A stretch of DNA of 64,000 bases from Geobacteraceae bacterium (GTDB taxonomy: Bacteria > Desulfobacterota > Desulfuromonadia > Geobacterales > Pseudopelobacteraceae): assembly GCA_013336525.1 (NCBI GenBank), contig JAAXTM010000002.1, forward strand, positions 62,001-126,000, in the 5' to 3' direction. The stretch's first letter is position 1; each line of letters begins with the position of its first letter. Shown here piece after piece: positions 8,703 to 16,440 of the stretch. The translations under genes were made by a program, and so were the position numbers. The notes beneath the pieces were generated by a model that was given only the letters and a program-made list of their open reading frames with translations, ran no database searches and was not told the DNA's origin.

Positions 8703-9800
8703 TCAGCGTCGGAGGAACCAACGGTCAAGGAGAATATGGCGCGTGAACCAACTGCTGGAGAGCAGCCTGGCCCCGAGGCTGCATGTGATTCCGGAGAAGA
8801 CCTGCAACGACGAAATCCGGGAATTTCCGCAGCCAAAATGGCGATTCAGCCGTACCGCATATGGATCCAGACTGTCGCACCCATAGTCGCTATTGGCCGC
8901 CAGTATGGTCTCCGCGGCAAGCAGGGCCGATTCTATAGACGGCAGAATCCCTTCGCCACTGACAGGATTAGCGACTCCGGCGGCATCACCGATCAGCAGC
9001 GCCCCGTCACCCACGCAACGACGTCTTCCCTCACCACCGTACAATCGATAGGCATGCCCTTGAAGCCTGCCGCTCAAACCGGCCGGGACCCCTTCCTGCT
9101 GTTCGATAAAGGCGCAAAACTCCTTGGTGTGGCGGGTAAAGCTGCCTGCATCCCTGTGTCCCAGACCGATATTGAGATATCTCCCTTTCCGGAACAGCCA
9201 GCCGTATCCCTTCATGTCACGGCAGAAAAACAGTCCGGGTGTGTCCGACGGAATGCGGCAGCGCCGCCCCTCTTCAGGGCTCATGGCATATTCCGCAACC
9301 CGGGCAGCAACAACCGCCTCACGGCCGATCTTTGCTCCAAGCAGACGTGCCACCGGGCAGCAATGTCCGCCGGCACCTACAAGCATCCGCGCCCTGATCC
9401 GCCCGTTTACAATCCAGCTGTCTTCAACCCTCTCCAGCGTTGTCACCGGCTCCCCCTGCACGGACCGCACTCCGCTGCGCTGCAGGAGATAATGATCAAA
9501 TTCATAACGGCGGATGCCGTAGCTGACGGTTATTCCGTAATGTGTAACCAGCCCGGTGGCGCCGATAAGGCCGGTACGGAAACTGCGGATCTCCTGAAGC
9601 ACCCTTCCATGGCGGTATTTCTCAGCGTCGATTCCGAGTATTTCCAGCACAGACGGCGTAATCCACCCCGCACACGGCTTCTGCCGTGGAAACACCTCTT
9701 TGTCCAACAGCAGCACATCAACGCCAGCCTGCTTCAGCCTCCCTGCACAGGTTGACCCAGCCGGGCCGCCGCCTACAACAAGCACGTCACAGGAATCCAT
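8703..9800 (-). CDS. Geranylgeranyl reductase-family FAD oxidoreductase
   Basis: A 365-residue flavoprotein with an N-terminal dinucleotide motif (VVGGGPAGSTCAGRL), a following DKEVFPRQKPCAGW segment typical of the geranylgeranyl reductase/Lhr family, and the second FAD motif GDAAGVANPVSGEGI. Members reduce isoprenoid chains of lipids or quinones. It shares one base with the end of the cyclopropane fatty acid synthase gene (TGATG), so both probably act on membrane lipid chains, saturating or modifying double bonds. The exact substrate is not given by the sequence. Confidence 0.85.
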   Translation of the reverse strand: MDSCDVLVVGGGPAGSTCAGRLKQAGVDVLLLDKEVFPRQKPCAGWITPSVLEILGIDAEKYRHGRVLQEIRSFRTGLIGATGLVTHYGITVSYGIRRYEFDHYLLQRSGVRSVQGEPVTTLERVEDSWIVNGRIRARMLVGAGGHCCPVARLLGAKIGREAVVAARVAEYAMSPEEGRRCRIPSDTPGLFFCRDMKGYGWLFRKGRYLNIGLGHRDAGSFTRHTKEFCAFIEQQEGVPAGLSGRLQGHAYRLYGGEGRRRCVGDGALLIGDAAGVANPVSGEGILPSIESALLAAETILAANSDYGCDSLDPYAVRLNRHFGCGNSRISSLQVFSGITCSLGARLLSSSWFTRHILLDRWFLRR

Positions 9801-11077
9801 CAGGGCTCACCGGCAGGGCCAGTCAGATGGGATCGTGTCCATGGGATTCGGTTGTTGGTTGGACGCGAGAAGACAACCTGGAACAGTTGCAGGGCACCGA
9901 TACTGAAATTCGCGACACAGCCGGACAGGTAGAGCCGCCAGGCACGGACAAAGCATTCATCAAACATTTCCTGTATCCGGTTCACATTCTTTTCAAAACG
10001 CCAGAGCCAATGCTCGCAGGTTTTGGCATAGTGCAGTCGCAGGTTTTCCACATCCAGAACAGTGAAATCCAACGGTTCCAGAACGTTCATCATTTCACTG
10101 AGCGTTGGAGGGTAACTGCCGGGGAAAATTCGCTTCAGGAACCAAGGGCTCATCGGTGTCGCCCTGTTTTGCCCGATCGTGTGGATCAGCCCGAGCCCGT
10201 GTTCCGTAAGACTGCGGTCGATTACTCTGCCAAGTTCCTGATAATGATCAGGCCCCACATGCTCCAGCATGCCTACAGCAGCAAACGCATCATATCTGCC
10301 GGAAATGTTGCGGTAATCGTCCTCGATATACTCAATCTGCCCGGCAAGCCCTTCGATTTCTGCTCGTTGCCGCGCATAGACGATCTGCTCATGGGAAATG
10401 TTGTAGGCCCTGACGGTGACCCCGTACCGCCTGGCCATGTAACGGGCCAGAGCGCCCCAGCCGCAGCCCGCATCCACAACGGTTTGCCCCGCCTGCAGGC
10501 GGAGCTTGCGGCAGACAAGATCCATTTTTGCAATCTGGGCGTCTTCCAGTGTGGCGAGCTTGTCGGGAAAGTAAGCGCAGGTATACAGCATTTCTTCGTC
10601 CAGCCAGAGCTGGTAAAAATCGTTTCCGATATCGTAGTGGTGATGGATATTATCCCGTGATCCCGAGAGGGAGTTCAGCTTTGGCTGATTGCGGCGGAAC
10701 GCGGCAGGATCAGAATCTTTTTTAAATCCGTCTGTCCGGGCCATGGCCTGATATACGGTTTCCAGCAACGCAACCAGACCGCCTTCAATTTCAATCCGGC
10801 CTGCACTGTAGTCGTCACCGAAGTTGAGAAAGGGATTGACCAGCAGCCGCCGAAGAGCGCCACGATCCCGGATAAGCAGACCAGCTGCAGGTGCGGCACC
10901 ACCTGACGCAACTTCCTTTCCATCCCAAAGAGTTACCCGCAAGCCGGGATCACCAATTGATTTCAGGAATGTGCGCACCATCCAGGCGTCAATGGCTGAA
11001 ACCCTGCTGTTACTGTTCTCCACTCCTTTCTTGCAACGGAACTGGAGAGAGAACGTGCTGGCATTAGGAACGTTCAT
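9800..11077 (-). CDS. cfa: Cyclopropane-fatty-acyl-phospholipid synthase
   Basis: A 425-residue S-adenosylmethionine-dependent enzyme. An N-terminal lipid-binding region is followed by the methyltransferase core with VVDAGCGWGALARYMA (SAM motif I) and the MLEHVGPDHY segment; the SGSRDNIHHHYDIGNDFY motif before it is diagnostic for the Cfa family. It adds a methylene bridge across cis double bonds of phospholipid acyl chains at the inner membrane. Start supported by AAGGAT upstream. It heads a three-gene unit with the geranylgeranyl-reductase-like gene and thpR. Confidence 0.93.
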   Translation of the reverse strand: MNVPNASTFSLQFRCKKGVENSNSRVSAIDAWMVRTFLKSIGDPGLRVTLWDGKEVASGGAAPAAGLLIRDRGALRRLLVNPFLNFGDDYSAGRIEIEGGLVALLETVYQAMARTDGFKKDSDPAAFRRNQPKLNSLSGSRDNIHHHYDIGNDFYQLWLDEEMLYTCAYFPDKLATLEDAQIAKMDLVCRKLRLQAGQTVVDAGCGWGALARYMARRYGVTVRAYNISHEQIVYARQRAEIEGLAGQIEYIEDDYRNISGRYDAFAAVGMLEHVGPDHYQELGRVIDRSLTEHGLGLIHTIGQNRATPMSPWFLKRIFPGSYPPTLSEMMNVLEPLDFTVLDVENLRLHYAKTCEHWLWRFEKNVNRIQEMFDECFVRAWRLYLSGCVANFSIGALQLFQVVFSRPTNNRIPWTRSHLTGPAGEP

Positions 11078-11265
11078 GACATTTATCCTTGATAAGGATT
11101 TGTGTTTAAAAATTGTACCGGCAGACCCCCATTAGTCAAGTTGTCAGCTTCAAACTTATTTCCTTAAACCGCTGCCAAGACAATCCGGAAAGATGTGGTA
11201 CTATTTAGTCGAAAAACATATCAACACAGATGCTCAGCCTTTTGCACCGGCGATCGGAGGAAACT

Positions 11266-12276
11266 ATGAAAGAAGCAATGTTTTACGAACGGGAAGAAAA
11301 CAACCGGGTTCACTGCCGGCTCTGCCGTTTCGGCTGCCTGATCGGTGACGGTGGTCACGGTGTATGTGCAGTCCGCGAGAATCGCGGTGGAATCCTCTAC
11401 AGCCTGGTGTATGGCAAACTATGCTCAGAACATGTGGACCCGATCGAGAAAAAGCCGCTCTTCCATGTCATGCCCGGGAGCCGTTCCTATTCCATAGCAA
11501 CGGTAGGATGCAACTTTCACTGCCGCCATTGCCAGAACTACACCATCTCCCAACACCGGCCCGAAACTGCGGTCACAGGTACGCCGCGAACACCGATTGA
11601 AATTGTGCAACGGGCAAAGGACACCAAATGCAGTTCGATCTCCTACACCTACACCGAACCGACAATCTTCTTCGAGTTCGCCTATGATACGGCCCGCCTT
11701 GCACGCGAGGCGGACTTGCGCAACCTGTTTGTCACAAACGGCTACATCAGCAAGGAGGCACTGACAACGATTGCACCCTTTCTGGACGCCGCCAATATCG
11801 ACCTGAAGGGTTTTTCGGAGGGGTTCTACCGCGATATCGTCCACGCCAAACTGTCAGAAGTGCTGGACTCAATCATTGAGTACCGCAAACAGGGGGTCTG
11901 GATCGAGATCACCACCCTGATCATACCTGGCCTGAATGACTCTGTTGCCGAGCTGCAGGGTATCGCCTCGTTCATTGTCACCAACCTGGGGGCTGACACC
12001 CCCTGGCACGTGACCGGCTTCTACCCCACCTACAAAATGACCGACCGTCCCCCGACCCCTATAGCTACCCTGCGCCGGGCACGCGACATCGGCCTGGCAG
12101 CAGGGCTGCACTTTGTGTATGAGGGTAACGTACCCGGCGAAGGCGGCGAGAACACCTACTGCCCATCCTGTTCTGCCCTGCTTATAAACCGTTACGGTTT
12201 TGCTATCGACACAAACCGGATTCTGAACGGGGGCTGTCCCGACTGCGGCGTCACGATTGCCGGCATTGACATGTGA
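11266..12276 (+). CDS. AmmeMemoRadiSam-system radical SAM enzyme (AmrS/PFL-activase-like)
   Basis: 336 residues from the ATG at 11266, chosen because GGAGG lies six bases upstream. The radical SAM motif is GCNFHCRHC (Cys82, Cys86, Cys89), preceded by a cysteine-rich N-terminus (Cys17, 20, 24, 34) and followed by a C-terminal CxxC...CxxC zinc-like end (CPSC, CPDC). The layout fits the AmrS family. MEMO and AMMECR1 partners are not in the window, and the reaction catalysed is not established. Convergent with the zinc-ribbon gene. Confidence 0.88.
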   Translation: MKEAMFYEREENNRVHCRLCRFGCLIGDGGHGVCAVRENRGGILYSLVYGKLCSEHVDPIEKKPLFHVMPGSRSYSIATVGCNFHCRHCQNYTISQHRPETAVTGTPRTPIEIVQRAKDTKCSSISYTYTEPTIFFEFAYDTARLAREADLRNLFVTNGYISKEALTTIAPFLDAANIDLKGFSEGFYRDIVHAKLSEVLDSIIEYRKQGVWIEITTLIIPGLNDSVAELQGIASFIVTNLGADTPWHVTGFYPTYKMTDRPPTPIATLRRARDIGLAAGLHFVYEGNVPGEGGENTYCPSCSALLINRYGFAIDTNRILNGGCPDCGVTIAGIDM

Positions 12277-12304
12277 CGACGCAGTATAACCGTTCGGAAG
12301 ACTG

Positions 12305-12802
12305 TTAGCGGGACCAGGATATCCTGACTGGACCCACGGAATGGCTCCATGTGAATTGCAGATCGCCGCCATGGGATTTGAAAACCTCCCGCCCGATCTT
12401 CTGCGCCAGCCTTGCATCCGTGGTGGTTATGGTGACACCCTCTTTCTCCCTGTTGATGTCCATGATCCTGCCAAGCGGATTCTTCATTACGGCAGCCTCT
12501 GCGGTATTCTTGATCAGGTTGTCGATTTCCGTTCCATGAGCGGCAAAAAAGCTCCCCTTCAGGGTAACGATGCCGGCCGGGTTATGGTCTGCAATCCGGC
12601 GACAGGCCGGACAGACAACCGGCTGCTCTCCCTGTGGTGACGAGCCGCGCTCTGTTAAGTGCCAGCGTTTGTTACTGAATACCGCGCCGCATTGGCAGTA
12701 CGCCGCCCCACTTACTCCGGCCTTACTCCGATAGACATCCGGACTGCGTGGAGTGCGTTCCCCTTTTCCCTCGGTCTCTTTGATTTTCGTAGCCATAGTC
12801 AT
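12305..12802 (-). CDS. BCAM0308/NMD3-like zinc-ribbon protein
   Basis: About 165 residues. An N-terminal basic stretch is followed by a four-cysteine zinc ribbon (CQC...CPAC), and the C-terminal half (TTTDARLAQKIGREV and SHSVGPVRISW) resembles the NMD3-like fold of the BCAM0308 family. Function unknown; family members are often found near redox or stress genes. The start is either ATG at 12802 or 12796, both within reach of GGGAGG. Confidence 0.6.
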   Translation of the reverse strand: MTMATKIKETEGKGERTPRSPDVYRSKAGVSGAAYCQCGAVFSNKRWHLTERGSSPQGEQPVVCPACRRIADHNPAGIVTLKGSFFAAHGTEIDNLIKNTAEAAVMKNPLGRIMDINREKEGVTITTTDARLAQKIGREVFKSHGGDLQFTWSHSVGPVRISWSR

Positions 12803-12820
12803 CAGACCTCCCATTTAATT

Positions 12821-13834
12821 TTACGGCACAAGGACCCCTGCCCCCCTGATTTTACCCTCTCGCAGAGCTGCCAGCGCCTGGTTGGCATGCTCCAGCGAAA
12901 AAACTTCTATCTCCGTAATCACCGGTATCTGCGGGGCCAGCGCCATAAATTCTTCACCGTCCAGGCGTGTCAGATTGGCCACCGAAATGATGCTCCGCTC
13001 CCCCCAGAGCAATTCGTACGGGAAGCCTGGAATCGGGCTCATATGAATACCGCCGCAGACCACTACACCACCCTTGCGGATCGCCCTCAGAGCCAGAGGA
13101 ACAAGCTCGCCGGCCGGAGCAAATATGATGGCCGCATCCAGCTCAACCGGGGGACGCTCCGCCGCAGCTCCCGCCCAACAGGCCCCCATCTCCTTTGCGA
13201 AGCGCTGACCGGCCCCATCTCCCTCCCGGGTAAAGGCATAAACATCTCGCCCCTCCCACCGTGCCACCTGGGTCAGAATGTGGGCCGCCGAGCCAAAGCC
13301 ATACACCCCCAGCCGATTCCCATCCCCGGCCATACGCAGGGAACGGTAGCCGATCAGGCCGGCACAGAGCAGCGGCGCCGCCTGGGTAGCTGAGTAGCCA
13401 TCCGGGATGGTGAAGCAGAAACCGGCATTGGCCGTGCAGTATTCGGCGAAACCGCCGTTGCGCTGGTAACCGGTAAATACGGGGCGATCGCAGAGATTCT
13501 CACGACCCGACAGACAGTAGCTGCATTTCCCGCACGTCCCGCCCAGCCACGGCACCCCCACCAGGTCGCCCGGATGAAAACCACTGACTCCACTTCCCAC
13601 GCTTTCCACCTCTCCGACAATCTGATGCCCCGGTGTCAGCGGCAGATGCGGCTTGCACAATTCACCGTCAACGACGTGAAGGTCGGTACGGCAGATGCCG
13701 CACGCCTGCACCTTAATCAGCAATTCCCCGTCAGCGGCAACCGGAATCGGAAGTTTCCTTGCCACCAGCGGCTGGCCAACCTCTTCCAGCACCATCGCAT
13801 GCATATAAGACTCATGAAGCATACCCACCACCAT
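12821..13834 (-). CDS. Zinc-dependent alcohol dehydrogenase
   Basis: A medium-chain dehydrogenase. Seen: catalytic zinc ligand in CGICRTDLHVVDGE, GHQIVGEV (second ligand), structural zinc cysteines in CGKCSYCLSGRENLC, and a Rossmann segment (GVYGFGSAAHI). It oxidises alcohols or reduces aldehydes with NAD(P). Several starts are possible: ATG at 13834, 13822 or 13804 (the last gives the family-typical MHAMVLEE opening). Two related palindromes upstream suggest regulation. It lies next to the zinc-ribbon gene. Confidence 0.88.
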   Translation of the reverse strand: MVVGMLHESYMHAMVLEEVGQPLVARKLPIPVAADGELLIKVQACGICRTDLHVVDGELCKPHLPLTPGHQIVGEVESVGSGVSGFHPGDLVGVPWLGGTCGKCSYCLSGRENLCDRPVFTGYQRNGGFAEYCTANAGFCFTIPDGYSATQAAPLLCAGLIGYRSLRMAGDGNRLGVYGFGSAAHILTQVARWEGRDVYAFTREGDGAGQRFAKEMGACWAGAAAERPPVELDAAIIFAPAGELVPLALRAIRKGGVVVCGGIHMSPIPGFPYELLWGERSIISVANLTRLDGEEFMALAPQIPVITEIEVFSLEHANQALAALREGKIRGAGVLVP

Positions 13835-13844
13835 TCTCTTTTTG

Positions 13845-13902
13845 CCGGTATTACCGGATTTTGTGCAATTCAAAATCCAGCCACATATAAAGGGTAATAC
13901 CG
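13845..13902. promoter_or_regulatory. Paired GGTATTACC palindromes upstream of the alcohol dehydrogenase
   Basis: A 13-base near-perfect palindrome CCGGTATTACCGG (13845-13857) and a second copy of its core, GGTAATACCG (13893-13902), lie about 46 bases apart between the gene start and a TTGACA box (13918-13913). Paired repeats in a promoter region suggest a dimeric repressor or activator; the regulator is unknown. Confidence 0.4.
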
Positions 13903-14003
13903 AAGGCACTAATGTCAAGAATTGTATAATTTATTTTTTTTGCACCGTAAGGGGTGGAGGTTACCATGCTTTTTTGAATGGAATCAGGTTCTAGAAGTAA
14001 ATG

Positions 14004-14029
14004 AGGCCTCCGCAAGGAAGCGGAGGCCT
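14004..14029 (-). terminator. Terminator-like hairpin after the M48 gene
   Basis: AGGCCTCCGC/GCGGAGGCCT form a perfect 10-base stem with a six-base loop, 25 bases beyond the M48 stop. The following tract is only moderately T-rich on the minus strand (CATTTACTT). Confidence 0.55.
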
Positions 14030-14054
14030 GGCTGGTGTTCTGCTGGAAAACCGG

Positions 14055-14849
14055 TTATTTTCTGTACTGTGCAATAACCGCCGGTATCAATCGCTTGATG
14101 TTGGCAATACGAGTCGCATCAGCCGGGTGGGTGCTGAGAAATTCGGGCTGTGCCTTCCCCCCCTTCTGGGCTGCCATCCGCTCCCAGAATGTAATGGCAA
14201 CATTCGGGTCATAGCCGGCCATTGTCATGAATACCAGCCCCAGATGATCCGCCTCGCTTTCCTGCATGCGCCCGTACGGCAGAATGGCACCGTACTGGGA
14301 GCCGACTCCGTAGACCGACATCCAGAGCTGCCGGGTCGCTTCCGGTTTTGTGGCGAGCGCAGCAGAAAGAGCGGTTCCCCCCATTTGTGCAATCAGCCCC
14401 TGACTCATCCGTTCGTTGCCATGTTCGGCAATCGCGTGAGCAATCTCGTGCCCCATAACAACCGCCAGCCCGGCATCATCGCCGGCAACCGGCAGGATGC
14501 CGGTGTAAACCACCACTTTGCCCCCCGGCATGCACCAGGCATTTACCTGTTTGTCCTCGACCAGATTGAATTCCCACTTATAACTTTTCAAAGAATCCTG
14601 CAGGCCGGCTGAAACAAAGTAACGCTCCACGGCATCCTGAACACGGGCTCCGACACGCTTGACCGTGGCGGTCTGCTGAGCGTTCTGGCTGAGCTTGTTT
14701 TCCTTCAGAAAGGTGCCATACTGCTGGGCGCTCATTGACAGCATGGAAGATCCTGGAATCAGGTTCAGCTGTGAGCGACCGGTAATCGGGACGGTGCTGC
14801 AGGAGGCCAGCATCAGGACTGTGGTAATGCACATAAGAAAACGGGTCAT
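14055..14849 (-). CDS. M48-family metalloprotease lipoprotein
   Basis: A 264-residue zinc protease. The N-terminus is a lipoprotein signal with lipobox LASC (Cys17), so the mature protein is membrane-anchored in the periplasm or outer membrane. The zinc motif HEIAH (His134, Glu135, His138) and the third ligand in ESEADHLG are intact. It resembles the BepA/LoiP group of outer-membrane quality-control proteases, without their TPR extension. Single gene with a hairpin terminator downstream. Confidence 0.9.
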   Translation of the reverse strand: MTRFLMCITTVLMLASCSTVPITGRSQLNLIPGSSMLSMSAQQYGTFLKENKLSQNAQQTATVKRVGARVQDAVERYFVSAGLQDSLKSYKWEFNLVEDKQVNAWCMPGGKVVVYTGILPVAGDDAGLAVVMGHEIAHAIAEHGNERMSQGLIAQMGGTALSAALATKPEATRQLWMSVYGVGSQYGAILPYGRMQESEADHLGLVFMTMAGYDPNVAITFWERMAAQKGGKAQPEFLSTHPADATRIANIKRLIPAVIAQYRK

Positions 14850-15110
14850 AAAAAGTTCCCTTCGATCAATTCAGTATTATCTCCAGCAGTTCAATCCGTA
14901 CTCCCAAAACCTCAACGCTTAAATACGTTCTTGATATGACGACTGACATCGGGTTCCAACTTATGATTTAAATACAACTTAATTTACCACATGAAAATAC
15001 ATTTTTTATATTTATATGTGACAGAAAACACACATTTTCAATTCATTTATGATAAAATTTGTGCAACGGTCGAATAGGATTCTCCCTTCATGTTTTAAGG
15101 AGCTGTCGTC

Positions 15111-16304
15111 ATGGGACAATTAATGAAGCGGAATATTGGTAATATTTTATTAGATGGTGGTTTCATACTGCACCAGGATCTGCATTGTGCTCTGGAGGAA
15201 CAGAAGCATTCCAAGGAGCTACTTGGTCAGGTTTTAATCAAGCAGGGGGTTATCAAGGAAGAGGATTTCAGGGTTCCTCTGCTCATACAGGAGCACTTGG
15301 GGTCCTTTGATAGTGCTGTTAAACTTGCAGCCGGTGAACGGCAATTACTCGGCACGTTACTTGTCAACTCAGGCCGTATTACCAATGAGCAGCTAGATTA
15401 CGTAGTCGCAGAACAGAAACGTAGCGGGGAAAAGCTTGGCGAGACCCTGAAGCGGCTGGGCATGCTCACAGGGCAACAGCTGAGCGCTTTGCTCCAGTTT
15501 CAGAGCAATCAGGACAGCAAGAGCGTTTCCCCTCTCAGGCTTGGCGAATTACTGGTTGCGACAGGACAGATTACTCGCGATCAATTGGAGGATGCGCTTC
15601 ACCGACAGACCACCTCCAATAAGAATATTGGTGATATACTCATTGAGGCCGGGTATGTACACCAGAGCGGCATCGAGTATGGTGTCCGCTTACAGAAGAT
15701 GTTGCTTAAGTCAACACTGGCCGCCATTATCTGCCTCGGGGTGAATGCAACAGAGCCGAGCGCGCATGCCGGAACCGGTGAAATGTGCTCATTTTCAACA
15801 CAATTGCAAAGTTCTCCCATGAGGGAACAATACATAAGCAGACTAGCAACAGAAAGCACTACGTTATTGGCATACAATACAAGCACCGAAAACGAGGTTC
15901 TGTCAGATGTTTCGGACGGTTTTTCTTTTTCAAGCTTTGTTACTGGGGAAAAAAGTGACTCTTTCAGCCAGGGTGGCTCCGTAGATTCCTTCAGCAGAGA
16001 TTGCTTGACATGCCACGATGGTGGTCATGCAAGTGATGTAAAAATCGATTACAGGAACAACCCAGGCAGCAAAAGCACGAAATATGGCAGAGCGAAGGAT
16101 CATCCCATTGGTATGGATTACAATAACTACTCAGCAATGGATCCGCAAAATTATAAGCCAGTAGCCGCTTTCAACTCAAAGATGACTTTTGTGGACGGCA
16201 AGGTTGGGTGCTTGACCTGCCATAACCCGCTGAAGCCGGAGAAAACCCATCTTGTAATGAGTGATCAGGGCAGCGCACTTTGTCTGTCCTGCCATATCAA
16301 GTAA
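15111..16304 (+). CDS. MshEN-like repeat / three-haem cytochrome c fusion
   Basis: 397 residues, start backed by AAGGAG. Residues 8-195 hold six copies of the 24-residue pattern xxGxxLxxxGxxxxxxLxxxLxxQ found in MshEN/GspE N-terminal domains (starting near 8, 38, 79, 109, 143, 172); only the fifth has the RLG opening used for c-di-GMP binding in MshE. A hydrophobic stretch at about 197-214 followed by AHA-G looks like a signal peptide in mid-protein. The C-terminal part has three CxxCH haem sites (298-302, 367-371, 391-395) and the HPIGMDY ligand segment of doubled-CxxCH cytochromes. Predicted topology: cytoplasmic repeats, one membrane pass, periplasmic cytochrome. An internal start at Met197 could give a soluble cytochrome. 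Convergent with mfd. Confidence 0.85.
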   Translation: MGQLMKRNIGNILLDGGFILHQDLHCALEEQKHSKELLGQVLIKQGVIKEEDFRVPLLIQEHLGSFDSAVKLAAGERQLLGTLLVNSGRITNEQLDYVVAEQKRSGEKLGETLKRLGMLTGQQLSALLQFQSNQDSKSVSPLRLGELLVATGQITRDQLEDALHRQTTSNKNIGDILIEAGYVHQSGIEYGVRLQKMLLKSTLAAIICLGVNATEPSAHAGTGEMCSFSTQLQSSPMREQYISRLATESTTLLAYNTSTENEVLSDVSDGFSFSSFVTGEKSDSFSQGGSVDSFSRDCLTCHDGGHASDVKIDYRNNPGSKSTKYGRAKDHPIGMDYNNYSAMDPQNYKPVAAFNSKMTFVDGKVGCLTCHNPLKPEKTHLVMSDQGSALCLSCHIK

Positions 16305-16440
16305 ATTCAGGCCAGAGGCTTGTAATATAAGATAGTTACCGGATGCTTAAAAATAGCGGAGTGGAGGGCTGCAGCTTTCTATCCAGTTCTCGGCCGGCCG
16401 CATGCTATCAGTTGTTTACGTTGATTGTATTACCGGTTGA

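Noticed and set aside
13886-13918. Sigma-70 promoter TTGACA...TTTATA before the alcohol dehydrogenase
   Set aside because: The spacing is 21 bases, too long for a confident call, though the TTGACA itself is exact.
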